Of a DNA stretch of 64,000 nt, positions 1 through 8,046 are shown piece after piece; positions within the stretch are counted from its first letter, which is position 1; each line of letters starts with the position of its first letter. The stretch comes from Novosphingobium sp. (GTDB lineage Bacteria > Pseudomonadota > Alphaproteobacteria > Sphingomonadales > Sphingomonadaceae), in contig NZ_JAPZQX010000002.1 in the NCBI RefSeq assembly GCF_027531025.1, positions 62,001 to 126,000 on the forward strand. Reading direction: 5' to 3'. The position numbers and the translations under genes were made by a program. The notes beneath the pieces are model-generated. The model was not told the DNA's origin. It saw nothing but the letters and a program-made list of their open reading frames with translations, and ran no database searches.

Positions 1-352
1 GCAGCGACTGGCGGCGGAAGGAATGGAATTCCCCATCGCTCGCCAGCACGCGCGGGCAGGCCATGGGCAAGGCGGAGACGATCCGCACCAGCAGTTCGTG
101 GGTATTGGGGGCAAAGGCGATGGTGGCCGGATCGGGCAGGGCCAGTTCGGCGGCGATATGGCGCTGGGCGGCGGGGATCACTTCGCCGAACACCCGGTCC
201 CACTTGTGATCGGCCAGCCGCGCGGCATCGTCCCAGGCTTCGGCATGGCCCGCCCAACTGGCATCGGGCCACAGGTGGTGGCTATGCGCGGCAAAATGCA
301 GCCGATCCGGATTGGCGGCGAGGGCGCGGGAAAACAGGTGCTTGAAGCTCAT
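1..352 (-). CDS. Kynureninase-like class V PLP enzyme (partial)
   Basis: Only the N-terminal ~117 residues lie in the window; the gene runs off the left edge. The minus strand reads MSFKHLFSRALAANPDRLHF, then an HSHHLWPD segment and a TIAFAPNTHELL segment. This is the start of a fold-type I (aminotransferase class V) PLP enzyme. Its ATG overlaps the kynA stop as ATGA, so the two are translationally coupled. That pairing suggests hydrolysis of kynurenine to anthranilate in tryptophan degradation, with kynA supplying N-formylkynurenine. The PLP lysine lies outside the window, so a related desulfurase or aminotransferase cannot be excluded. Confidence 0.65.
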   Translation of the reverse strand, partial: MSFKHLFSRALAANPDRLHFAAHSHHLWPDASWAGHAEAWDDAARLADHKWDRVFGEVIPAAQRHIAAELALPDPATIAFAPNTHELLVRIVSALPMACPRVLASDGEFHSFRRQSL

Positions 353-1143
353 AGCGAGGTCCGCAGGCTCCACAGTTCCGGAAAGGCGCGCTTGCCCAGA
401 GTCGAATGGAGATAGGCCGCCCCGGCCGTGCCGCCGGTGCCGCGCTTGCCGCCGATCACGCGTTCCACGGTCAGCACGTGCTTGTGCCGCCAGGTCGCCA
501 TGGCATCGTCGAGGTCGACCAGTTTCTCGGCGAGCTGGTAGAGCTCCCAATAGCGGTCGGTGTGGCGATAGACTTCGAGGAAGGCCGCTTCGACCGCCGC
601 ATTGGCCTCATAAGGCTGCGTGACATCGCGTTCCAGCACCTCGGCCGGGATGGCCAGGCCCGCCCGCGCCGCCGCGGCAATCGCATCGTCCCACAGGCTG
701 GGCGCGGCGAGCGCCGCCGCCATCGCCGCGCGCGCCTCGGGCCGGTCCTCCTGATAGGCCAGGAACCGCGCGTCCTTCAGCCCCAGCATGTATTCCACGG
801 TACGGAACTGGTCCGACTGGAACCCGCTCGACGGCCCCAGCACATCACGGAAGCGGGTGTAATCGCTCGGCGTCATGGTGGCGAGCACGTCCCAGCTCAG
901 TGTCATCACCGCCTGGATCCGGCTGACCCGGGCCATCGCTTTATAGCCCGGGACCAGCGCATCGGTCTGAACCTGGCTCTTGGCCAGCCGCAGCTCGCGG
1001 ATCATCTGCTTGAGCCACAGTTCCTTGGTCTGGTGAATGACGATGAACAGCATCTCGTCATCACAATCCGACTGCGGATGCTGGCAGGCCAGCAGGTCAT
1101 CCAGCGCTAGGTAGCGGGCATAGGTCATGGTTTGGTCGGTCAT
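349..1143 (-). CDS. kynA: Tryptophan 2,3-dioxygenase
   Basis: Haem enzyme that opens the indole ring of tryptophan to give N-formylkynurenine, the first step of the kynurenine pathway. The 264 residues match the short bacterial TDO length. Visible family motifs are TYARYLALDDLL near the N-terminus, EMLFIVIHQTKELWLKQM (carrying the substrate-pocket Phe and the His that contacts the indole), FQSDQFRTVEY (substrate-binding Arg), and a C-terminal HKHVLTVERVIGGKRGTGG block with the haem-ligand His and the GTGGT loop. Start choice is uncertain: an ATG at 1155 would add MVGI, and neither start has a strong SD. The stop overlaps the start of the downstream kynureninase-like gene by 4 bp. The gene follows the acyl-CoA dehydrogenase pair after about 40 bp on the same strand. 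Confidence 0.93.
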   Translation of the reverse strand: MTDQTMTYARYLALDDLLACQHPQSDCDDEMLFIVIHQTKELWLKQMIRELRLAKSQVQTDALVPGYKAMARVSRIQAVMTLSWDVLATMTPSDYTRFRDVLGPSSGFQSDQFRTVEYMLGLKDARFLAYQEDRPEARAAMAAALAAPSLWDDAIAAAARAGLAIPAEVLERDVTQPYEANAAVEAAFLEVYRHTDRYWELYQLAEKLVDLDDAMATWRHKHVLTVERVIGGKRGTGGTAGAAYLHSTLGKRAFPELWSLRTSL

Positions 1144-1184
1144 GATCCCAACCATTCCCCGATCCGGTTACAATTGCAACTGCC

Positions 1185-2339
1185 TCAGCGCGTGCCGAGC
1201 CCGCGCGCGATGATCCCGCGCAGGATTTCCCGCGTACCGCCGCGCAGTGACCAGCTGGGCGAATTGTGGACGATGTTCGCCAGGACCGAGGCATAGGCCC
1301 CGGCGGCGCGCGGATCGGCTTCCGCATCGATCAGTTCGCGGGCAATCTCGGGCAGGGCCTGTTCGAACAGTGCGCCCACGTCCTTGACGATCGCCGCCTG
1401 GAGGTTGGCGTTCTGGTGCTCCTGCAGCATCCCTGCGACCGAGCGCGACAGGCGGCGCAGCACGGCGAGGCGCGCGGTCACACGGCCCACGGTGATCTGC
1501 GCGGCATCGCTGTCACGACCTTTAAGCACCTCGATCAGTTGGACCATCAGCTCGATCGAGGAGAGGAAGCGTTCGGGGCCGGAGCGTTCGAACGCCAGCT
1601 CGCTCATCACCTGGTCCCAGCCCTGGCCCTCTTCACCGAGCAGCATATCGGCAGGGACAATCGCGTCCTCGAAATGCATTTCGTTGAAGTGGTGCTGGCC
1701 GGCCAGGTCAATGATCGGCTTGATCGTCAGACCGGGGGTGTTTTTGAGATCGACCAGCAGCTGGCTGGTGCCCATGTGGCGATCTGCCGGGGTGCCGCTG
1801 GTGCGGCAGAACAGGATCACATAGTCCGCTTCGTGGGCGAAGCTGGTCCAGACCTTGGTCCCCGTCACGCGATAGACATCGCCGTCCTTCACCGCCTTGG
1901 TGCGGGTGGCGGCAAGGTCGGAGCCTGAATCCGGCTCGCTCATCCCGATCCCGAACGACAGTTCGCCCGCCGCGATGCGCGGCAGGAAGGCCTGCTTCTG
2001 CGCTTCGGTGCCGAACTTGAGGATCGAGGGGCCGGACTGGCGATCGGCGATCCAGTGCGCGCCGACGGGCGCCCCGGCGGCCAGGCATTCCTCGACGATC
2101 ACCGCGCGTTCAAAGGCGCTGCGTTCATGCCCGCCGTACTGCTTCGGCCAGGTCATGCCGAGATAGCCGGCCTGGCCCATCGCGCGGCTGAAGCCGCGGT
2201 CATAGCCATACCAGTTGTCGCTGCGCTGGCGCGGGGTGCGGCTGGCCAGCTGCTGGTCCAGGAAGGCGCGGAACTCGGCGCGCAGGGCAATTACCTCGGC
2301 GCTGTCGGCCGGCGGGGCGGGGAAGGGAATCGCGGTCAT
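1185..2339 (-). CDS. Acyl-CoA dehydrogenase, large subunit-type
   Basis: 384-residue FAD-dependent acyl-CoA dehydrogenase oxidising an acyl-CoA to the 2-enoyl-CoA. Typical blocks are MTWPKQYGG (N-terminal helical domain), FGIGMSEPDSGSDLAA and VTGTKVWTSFAHEADY (beta domain, FAD/substrate contacts), then a helical C-terminal domain ending in SPSWSLRGGTREILRGIIARGLG. Start chosen at the ATG that overlaps the upstream stop by 4 bp (ATGA); the open frame extends further but only as an antisense-like Arg-rich tail. The partner gene upstream encodes a shorter, divergent dehydrogenase subunit. The pair resembles two-gene heteromeric dehydrogenases known from steroid and branched side-chain degradation (FadE/ChsE type). 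Substrate unknown. Confidence 0.9.
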   Translation of the reverse strand: MTAIPFPAPPADSAEVIALRAEFRAFLDQQLASRTPRQRSDNWYGYDRGFSRAMGQAGYLGMTWPKQYGGHERSAFERAVIVEECLAAGAPVGAHWIADRQSGPSILKFGTEAQKQAFLPRIAAGELSFGIGMSEPDSGSDLAATRTKAVKDGDVYRVTGTKVWTSFAHEADYVILFCRTSGTPADRHMGTSQLLVDLKNTPGLTIKPIIDLAGQHHFNEMHFEDAIVPADMLLGEEGQGWDQVMSELAFERSGPERFLSSIELMVQLIEVLKGRDSDAAQITVGRVTARLAVLRRLSRSVAGMLQEHQNANLQAAIVKDVGALFEQALPEIARELIDAEADPRAAGAYASVLANIVHNSPSWSLRGGTREILRGIIARGLGTR

Positions 2340-3325
2340 AGTGCAGTCACCATCGGCCAGTAGCCCGGGCCGCCCGCATCGATTGCGGCGGAGCCCAGCA
2401 GTTTCGCCCAGGATACCTGGCCGCCGAACTCGTCGCGCCAGGTCCACAGCGAGGTGGTGTAAAGGTGGAGACGGTGCTCGCGGGTGAAGCCGATCGCGCC
2501 GTGCATCTGGGTGGCGATGCTGGCCCCTGCGCCAGCGGCTTCGCGGGCGCGCTGGCTGCCCGCGGCCACGCCCAGCACGTCACGGCGGGCGAGGGCTTCC
2601 CCGGCCAGGTCGGCCGCGGCGGTGGCGCAGGCCAGTTCGCCGGCCAGCTTGGCCAGTTCGTGCTGCACCACCTGGTTCTTCTGCAACGGCTTGCCGAACT
2701 GGACGCGGGTGGCGGTGTGGCTGAGCGTCATTTCCAGGGCCGCTTCCAGCGCCCCGGCGATCTGGTAGGCGCGCACGGTCGCGCCGCCGGCCAGCGGGCA
2801 CCACGGCAGCGCGGCCTCGGCATCAATGGCCCAGTCAAGCGCAAGGCTGGGGCGCGGGTGGAAATTGAGCGCGGTGCCGGCTTCGGCCACCGACCAGCCC
2901 GAACGCGGCACACGGTAAAGCTTGTCTCCCACGGCGAGGGCCAGGCAATCGAGCTGCTCACCCCAGGCGACGCGGGCGACGGTGCCAGACAGGCGGCCAT
3001 TGCTGATGGTCAGATCGTCAGCACGGGCCAGCCCGGAGGGACCTTCGGCCAGCGGCAGACCGGCGGCGGCGAGCAGCTGGTTGGCGGCCATCGTTTCCGC
3101 GACCGGCAGCGGCATGGCATGGCTGCCCAGCAAGCGCAGCGCTTCGCCCGCTTCGGCAAAGGACAGGCCGAAGCCGCCCTGGTCCTCGGTCAGCAGGGCC
3201 AGCGGCAGGCCCATTTCCTCAACCTCGGCCCACAGCGCGGGCAGCCATTGCCCTTCGCGCGCGGCGGCTTGCGCTGCATCGTCGAGCGACCGCTCGAACA
3301 GCCGCGTGATCATCTCTGCAAGCAT
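2336..3325 (-). CDS. Acyl-CoA dehydrogenase, small divergent subunit
   Basis: 329 residues, shorter than the ~380-400 of stand-alone acyl-CoA dehydrogenases. The N-terminal helical part (LPLALLTEDQGGFGLSFAEA) and C-terminal part (LSHTATRVQFGKPLQKNQ, then QMHGAIGFTREHRLHLY) are recognisable. The middle beta domain is reduced and lacks the usual MSEPDSGSD-type FAD loop. Overlaps the following full-length dehydrogenase by 4 bp (ATGA), which implies stoichiometric expression and a heteromeric enzyme. The gene begins just downstream of tRNA-Thr on the same strand. Which subunit carries the catalytic Glu is not resolved here. Confidence 0.85.
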   Translation of the reverse strand: MLAEMITRLFERSLDDAAQAAAREGQWLPALWAEVEEMGLPLALLTEDQGGFGLSFAEAGEALRLLGSHAMPLPVAETMAANQLLAAAGLPLAEGPSGLARADDLTISNGRLSGTVARVAWGEQLDCLALAVGDKLYRVPRSGWSVAEAGTALNFHPRPSLALDWAIDAEAALPWCPLAGGATVRAYQIAGALEAALEMTLSHTATRVQFGKPLQKNQVVQHELAKLAGELACATAAADLAGEALARRDVLGVAAGSQRAREAAGAGASIATQMHGAIGFTREHRLHLYTTSLWTWRDEFGGQVSWAKLLGSAAIDAGGPGYWPMVTAL

Positions 3326-3352
3326 TTAATGACCGCCCCTTCGTAAGTTATG

Positions 3353-3428
<76 letters not shown>

Positions 3429-3458
3429 AACGTGGTCTTTGTGCTGGTGTCCTTTGCG

Positions 3459-4346
3459 TCAGGCCGCGCCAAAGGTCCACCCCTCTGTTTGGGCAATTTC
3501 CGCAGTCAGGCCCATCGGGTTCCACAGGGCCCGGTCGTGCGCCGCGATCCGCAGCCAGGCGGCGGTGATCAGGGCATCGGCGGCATGGTCGGTGATCGCG
3601 CCGGAGCCGGCCGCCGGGGTCGATCCCAATGCTGCCAGCGCAGCAGCAAGATCGCCATGATCGCGGATCTTGGAAGCGCCGGTGCGCCGGCCGGCGGCTC
3701 GCGCGGCGATGGTGGTGTAGATCTCGCAGACCACCGAGCCTGTCTCGGGCAGCGGATCGATTGGCCAGACCGGCAGGCGGCCGTCCAGGCGGTGCAGCAG
3801 CCGCATCCCCGTCAGGCTCGACTTGCCGACCTGGGCCGCGCCGACCAGGTTGAAGTTCGAATAGGGGCGGCAACCCATCGCCTCTTGCGCGCGCTCGGTG
3901 ACGCGGAAGCGGCCGCGGCCCCCACCGAACAGATCGCCCACGCGCCCGCCATGGCGGCGAAAATGGCGGGCGGCTTCGGGGTGATCGACCAGACTGCTGG
4001 CCGACAGGTGCGGATCATCGGCGCAGACCCGGTCAATCAGCGCCCATAGCTCTCGCGCGGTTGCGGGGCTTTCCGCCCAGCCGGGGAAGAAGGCCCCGGC
4101 ATCGGCATGGGCCAGGCTGATCCCCATGTCGAAGCCGACAATGGTGCTGTCGGGCAGATCGTTCAGCAGCCAGTCGAGCACTTCGGGGCGCGACCAGCGG
4201 TGGCCAGGGCGAACCAGTTCAGGGACGGCTTTGCCCGGCCCGCACAGCGCGACGGCAATGCCATGATGGCGCTCACCTGCCGCGCCGGACCAGTCGACTG
4301 CGGCGAAATGTTGAAAGCGGCCTTGTTTGATCTTGGCGGGCTTCAT
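3459..4346 (-). CDS. RNase H-fold protein (DUF429-like)
   Basis: 295-residue protein of unknown activity with the layout of predicted RNase H-like nucleases of the DUF429 type. It has an N-terminal FAAVDWSGA strand with the first acidic residue, a second acid in VGFDMGISLAHAD, a CEIYTT segment where the family has a conserved Glu strand, and a C-terminal DHAADALITAAWLR helix that matches the family's D-A-L-x-A-A motif. Its ATG lies inside the rarA stop (ATGA overlap), so it is coupled to rarA. By inference it could act on RNA-DNA or DNA intermediates at stalled forks. The nuclease call rests on motif pattern only. Confidence 0.65.
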   Translation of the reverse strand: MKPAKIKQGRFQHFAAVDWSGAAGERHHGIAVALCGPGKAVPELVRPGHRWSRPEVLDWLLNDLPDSTIVGFDMGISLAHADAGAFFPGWAESPATARELWALIDRVCADDPHLSASSLVDHPEAARHFRRHGGRVGDLFGGGRGRFRVTERAQEAMGCRPYSNFNLVGAAQVGKSSLTGMRLLHRLDGRLPVWPIDPLPETGSVVCEIYTTIAARAAGRRTGASKIRDHGDLAAALAALGSTPAAGSGAITDHAADALITAAWLRIAAHDRALWNPMGLTAEIAQTEGWTFGAA

Positions 4347-5662
4347 TCCCCGTGCAGCTCGCGCCGCCTCTTGTCCCACCATTCGAGCCGCTTCAGCACC
4401 TCGCGCTCGAACCCGCGTTCCACCGGGCGGTAGTATTGCTGCGCCGCCATCCCCTCGGGCCAGTAATCGGCGCCGGAAAAGCCGTCCTCGGCCTCGTGGT
4501 CATAGGCATAGCCCGCACCATAGCCGATGTCCTTCATCAGCTTGGTCGGGGCGTTGAGGATGTGCGCGGGCGGGGCCAGGCTGCCGGTTTCCTTCGCGCT
4601 TTGCCAGGCCTCCTTCTGCGCGACATAGGCCGCGTTCGATTTGGGCGCGGTGGCGAGGTAGAGGCAGGCCTGGACGATCGCCAGCTCGCCTTCCGGGCTG
4701 CCAAGGAACTGATAGGCATCCTTGGCGGCCAGGCACTGGGTCAGCGCCTGCGGATCGGCAAGGCCAATGTCTTCGCTGGCAAAGCGCACCAGTCGCCGCA
4801 GCACGTAAAGCGGCTCTTCCCCGGCGGTCAGCATCCGGGCGAGGTAATAGAGGCTGGCCTGCGGATCGGAACCGCGCAGCGCCTTGTGGAGCGCGGAAAT
4901 CAGGTTGTAGTGCCCGTCGCGGTCCTTGTCGTAGACGGCGACGCGGCGTTGCAGGAAGGCCCCCAGCGCGGCCGGATCGAGCGGCTCGGCGATGTTGGCA
5001 TTGTAGAGCGTTTCGGCCTGGTTGAGCAGGAAACGGCCATCGCCGTCCGCACTCGCGACCAGCGCCTCGCGCGCCTCTGGCGTCAGTGGCAGCAGCCCGG
5101 CCAGGTCCTCGGCGCGGGCCAGCAGCATGTCGAGCGCCCTCGCATCCAGCCGGTGCAGTATCAGCACCTGCGCGCGGCTGAGCAGCGCGGCGTTGAGCGC
5201 GAAGCTTGGGTTCTCGGTCGTCGCGCCGACCAGCGTCACCGTGCCGCGCTCGACAAATGGCAGGAAGCCGTCCTGCTGGGCGCGGTTGAAGCGGTGGATT
5301 TCGTCCACGAACAGGAGGGTGCGCTGGCCCATCTTCGCCGCGGTCTCCGCCTCGGCGAAGGCCTTCTTGAGGTCGGCCACGCCCGAGAACACCGCGCTGA
5401 CCGATACGAAGCGCATACCCACAGCATCGGCGAGCAACCGCGCCGTGCTGGTCTTGCCGGTGCCGGGCGGCCCCCACAGGATCATGCTGGAGAGGCGGCC
5501 GGCGGCCACCATCCGACCGATCGCGCCTTCGGGCCCGGTCAGGTGTTCCTGCCCGATCACCTCGGCCAGACTGCGCGGCCGCAGCTTGTCAGCCAGCGGC
5601 GCATCGGCGCGCGGTTCGTCCGGCTGGGCTGGGGGCAGGTCTGCGGCAAAGAGGTCGGCCAT
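4343..5662 (-). CDS. rarA: Replication-associated recombination protein A (AAA+ ATPase)
   Basis: 439-residue AAA+ protein of the RarA/MgsA/WRNIP1 family, acting at stalled replication forks. Visible motifs: LADKLRPRSLAEVIGQEHL at the N-terminus, Walker A GPPGTGKTSTA, Walker B LLFVDEIHRFN, sensor 1 VGATTENPSF, and the C-terminal tetramerisation region with HYNLISALHKALRGSDPQAS, typical of RarA rather than clamp loaders. Start taken at the Met that gives MADLFAADLPP; an upstream Met adds four residues. Overlaps the downstream RNase H-like gene by 4 bp. Confidence 0.95.
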   Translation of the reverse strand: MADLFAADLPPAQPDEPRADAPLADKLRPRSLAEVIGQEHLTGPEGAIGRMVAAGRLSSMILWGPPGTGKTSTARLLADAVGMRFVSVSAVFSGVADLKKAFAEAETAAKMGQRTLLFVDEIHRFNRAQQDGFLPFVERGTVTLVGATTENPSFALNAALLSRAQVLILHRLDARALDMLLARAEDLAGLLPLTPEAREALVASADGDGRFLLNQAETLYNANIAEPLDPAALGAFLQRRVAVYDKDRDGHYNLISALHKALRGSDPQASLYYLARMLTAGEEPLYVLRRLVRFASEDIGLADPQALTQCLAAKDAYQFLGSPEGELAIVQACLYLATAPKSNAAYVAQKEAWQSAKETGSLAPPAHILNAPTKLMKDIGYGAGYAYDHEAEDGFSGADYWPEGMAAQQYYRPVERGFEREVLKRLEWWDKRRRELHGE

Positions 5663-5713
5663 CGGCGCGACCATAGGGCCGCCGAGGGATTCGGACGAGG
5701 GGGGTTGAAACGA

Positions 5714-5745
5714 TGCATCTTAGATATATCTTGACTGCATCTTGG
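5714..5745. promoter_or_regulatory. Helically phased ATCTT repeats with GATATATC palindrome
   Basis: Upstream of the PadR-type gene the sequence carries ATCTT at 5717, 5728 and 5739, exactly 11 bp apart (one helical turn). The flanking copies extend to TGCATCTTAG and TGCATCTTGG, 22 bp apart. Between them lies the perfect 10-bp palindrome AGATATATCT (5722-5731). It sits 20-50 bp before the start codon in an AT-rich island. By inference it is the autoregulatory operator of the regulator. Confidence 0.6.
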
Positions 5746-5764
5746 AATCGAAAGGATCACTCCG

Positions 5765-6352
5765 ATGTTCTATTCATACTCACGCCATGGCTGCGGCAAG
5801 CAGGCCGGTGCGCGCTGGCGCGGCTCGCGCAGCTGGGGGCCGTTTGCCTTCTCGTGGGATGCGACGCCCGGCGAAAGCGGCAGTCGCAGCCGCCGCCGGA
5901 TGTTCGAAGGTGGCGAGCTGCGGCTGGTGCTGCTCAAGCTGATCGCCGACGAGCCGCGCCACGGCTATGATCTGATCAAGGCGATCGAGGAACTGACCCA
6001 CGGCGCCTATGCCCCCAGCCCCGGCGTGGTCTATCCCACGCTGACCCTGCTGGAGGACATGGGCCTGATTGCCGAACAGCGCGGCGAAGGCAGCCGCAAG
6101 AGCTTTGCGGTGACCGCCGATGGCACGGCTCACCTGGCCGAGCGGTCGGAAGAAGTCGCAGCGCTGATGGCCCGGCTTACCGCAATGGGCGAAGAGCGCA
6201 GCCGTCCGGATGCGGCATCGCTGCGCCGTGCCATGGGCAACCTGCGCCAGGTGCTGATGCACAAGATCCGCGCGGGCGAAGCCGGACCGGAGATGATCGA
6301 CGAGATCGTCTCGGCGATCGACGACCTCGCCCGCCGGATCGAGAAGCTCTGA
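5765..6352 (+). CDS. PadR-family transcriptional regulator, NfeR/YqjI-like
   Basis: 195 residues. A winged-helix PadR domain starts near residue 46 with GELRLVLLKLIADEPRHGYD, followed by LIKAIEELTHGAYAPSPGVV and YPTLTLLEDMGLI. From memory these line up closely with E. coli YqjI/NfeR, a nickel/iron-responsive repressor. A C-terminal helical region (LRRAMGNLRQVLMHKI, then IDEIVSAIDDLARRI) would form the dimer arm. The N-terminal extension (MFYSYSRHGCGK...) keeps one His and one Cys but lacks the long His/Cys tail of YqjI, so metal sensing is uncertain. The SD AAAGGA lies 8 nt before the ATG. No siderophore-interacting or ferric-reductase gene is adjacent, so the regulated target is unknown. Confidence 0.85.
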   Translation: MFYSYSRHGCGKQAGARWRGSRSWGPFAFSWDATPGESGSRSRRRMFEGGELRLVLLKLIADEPRHGYDLIKAIEELTHGAYAPSPGVVYPTLTLLEDMGLIAEQRGEGSRKSFAVTADGTAHLAERSEEVAALMARLTAMGEERSRPDAASLRRAMGNLRQVLMHKIRAGEAGPEMIDEIVSAIDDLARRIEKL

Positions 6353-6389
6353 CCCCGTCGATTTGCGCATCCGGTTACCTGTGATACCT

Positions 6390-6420
6390 TCTCCCCCATC
6401 CTGAAACGGGATGGGGGAGA
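6390..6420 (+). promoter_or_regulatory. 12-bp hairpin overlapping the SD of the next gene
   Basis: Perfect inverted repeat TCTCCCCCATCC / GGATGGGGGAGA with a 7-nt loop (6402-6408). The 3' arm ends 6 nt before the ATG at 6427 and holds the only purine-rich SD candidate (GGGGGAGA). No T-tract follows, so it is unlikely to be a simple intrinsic terminator for the PadR gene. Folding would mask the ribosome binding site. Confidence 0.6.
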
Positions 6421-6426
6421 CATGCG

Positions 6427-6843
6427 ATGAATGATGGCGCACCGGCCACTCCGGGGTGGCAATTCTGGGCCGTGGCCGTGATCGGCCTGCTGTGGAACAG
6501 CTTCGGGGCCTATCTCTACATCATGACCCGGCTGGGCGATCCGGCGATGCTGGCGGCCGCACCGACGGAAATGCAGGATTACATCGCCACCATGCCGGTC
6601 TGGGCCAGCATCGGCTGGGCGCTCGGCATCTGGGGTTCGTTCCTTGGTTCGGTGCTGATGATCGTCCGATCACGCAGGGCAGTCGAAGCGTTCCTGCTCT
6701 CGTTCGTCGGTGCGCTGGCCAGTTTCGCGGCTCAGGCCGTGGCTGGCGTGCTTGAACCAGCCCAGCCAGTGGTAATCCTGGCCGTGATCGGGTTCCTGTG
6801 GTGGTTCTGCCGCGGGGCCTTTGCCAAAGGCGTGCTGCGCTAG
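6427..6843 (+). CDS. Small four-helix membrane protein, unknown function
   Basis: 138 residues with about four hydrophobic segments: FWAVAVIGLLWNSFGAYLYI, WASIGWALGIWGSFLGSVLM, FLLSFVGALASFAAQAV and VVILAVIGFLWWFC. A short soluble loop (GDPAMLAAAPTEMQDYIATM) follows the first helix. The pattern matches a family of small inner-membrane proteins common in sphingomonads, often left as hypothetical. It follows the PadR-type regulator on the same strand after 74 bp containing a strong hairpin, so co-regulation is possible. The stop is 4 bp from the stop of the convergent glycosyltransferase. Confidence 0.75.
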   Translation: MNDGAPATPGWQFWAVAVIGLLWNSFGAYLYIMTRLGDPAMLAAAPTEMQDYIATMPVWASIGWALGIWGSFLGSVLMIVRSRRAVEAFLLSFVGALASFAAQAVAGVLEPAQPVVILAVIGFLWWFCRGAFAKGVLR

Positions 6844-6847
6844 GCGA

Positions 6848-8008
6848 TCAACGCCGGGTCAGCGCGGCCTTCTGGCGAATCAACCGCAGGTAGGTGTCGG
6901 CCACGACCTGGTTGATCTGGTCCCAGCTGAAATCCCGGCTGCGCAGTTCCCCGGCCTTGCCGTGCTCAGTGCGCAGCGCCGGGTCTTCGATATAGGCGCG
7001 CAGCGCCTCGGCGAACTGGTGGACTGCGCCGGGGCGGATCAACCGGCCCGAGCGACCATTGGCGACCAGGTTCTGGCTGCCGGTGGCTGCCGCAGCCACG
7101 ACCGGCAGGCCGCTGGCCATGGCTTCGAGGCTGACATTGCCGAAGGTTTCGGTGGTCGAGGGGAAGAACAGCACGTCCATGCTGGCGACCGCCTTGCCAA
7201 GATCCTTGCCGCCCCTGAAGCCGGCAAAGACCGCCTGCGGCAAGCGCGCTTCCAGCCACGGCCGGGCCGGGCCATCGCCGACGATCAGCGTGCGGTGCTT
7301 CACGCCCCGGCGGCGCAGTTCGTCGATCGTGTCGGAAAAGACGTCGAGCCCCTTTTCCATGACCAGCCGGCTGTGGAAGCCGACCAGCACCTCGTCATCG
7401 CCGATCCCCAGTTCGCGGCGCCATTCCAGCGAACGCAGCGTGGGGTCGAAGATCTCGCGATCGACCCCGCGCGACCAGATGTCGATGTCATAATTCATCC
7501 GCTGATCGCGCAGCACCTGGGCCATCGATTCCGACGGGGCGACCAGTGCATCGCAGCGGCGATAGAGCCGGCGCAGCAGGGCTTCGACCACCGGTTCCAG
7601 CCAGGCCATGTTGTAATAGCGGAAATAGGTTTCGAACCGGGTGTGGACCGAAGCCAGCACCGGGATCTTGCGGTGCCGGGCCCAGGTAACCGCGCGGTGC
7701 GCGACGAAATCGGGCGAGGAGATCTGCACCACGTTGGGGTTGAACGCCTTCAGGTCGGCCCGCACCCGGGGGCTGAGCAGCATCGGCACGCGGTATTCCC
7801 CGCGCCCGGGAAAGGCGAAGGCTGGCACGCCGACCAGATCGCCGGTGGCCGGGAAGGCCGGTTCATCCACCACGGGCGAATAGACCCGCACCGCCGCGCC
7901 CTGGCGCAGCAGGTAGCCCACCAGTCGGTTGAGCGCCTGGTTGGCCCCGTCGCGGACGTAATTGTAGTTGCCGCTGAACAGGGCGATGCGAAGGTCGGCT
8001 GTATCCAT
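6848..8008 (-). CDS. GT4-family glycosyltransferase
   Basis: 386-residue GT-B fold retaining glycosyltransferase. The N-terminal acceptor domain begins RIALFSGNYNYVRDGANQAL. The C-terminal donor domain has VGFHSRLVMEKGLDVF, TLIVGDGP and PSTTETFGNVSLEAMASGLP, which carries the E-x7-E signature of family 4. It resembles GDP-mannose-dependent alpha-mannosyltransferases acting on membrane lipids, but donor and acceptor cannot be read from the sequence. No signal peptide; likely a peripheral cytoplasmic membrane protein. It stands alone between a convergent small membrane protein gene and the two-component operon. Confidence 0.85.
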   Translation of the reverse strand: MDTADLRIALFSGNYNYVRDGANQALNRLVGYLLRQGAAVRVYSPVVDEPAFPATGDLVGVPAFAFPGRGEYRVPMLLSPRVRADLKAFNPNVVQISSPDFVAHRAVTWARHRKIPVLASVHTRFETYFRYYNMAWLEPVVEALLRRLYRRCDALVAPSESMAQVLRDQRMNYDIDIWSRGVDREIFDPTLRSLEWRRELGIGDDEVLVGFHSRLVMEKGLDVFSDTIDELRRRGVKHRTLIVGDGPARPWLEARLPQAVFAGFRGGKDLGKAVASMDVLFFPSTTETFGNVSLEAMASGLPVVAAAATGSQNLVANGRSGRLIRPGAVHQFAEALRAYIEDPALRTEHGKAGELRSRDFSWDQINQVVADTYLRLIRQKAALTRR

Positions 8009-8046
8009 TGTCCTGCGCTCTAGCCGATTGCGGCGGCCGGTGCGAG

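Noticed and set aside
4352..5734. 460-codon plus-strand frame opposite rarA
   Set aside because: Antisense shadow; rarA carries complete AAA+ motifs on the other strand.
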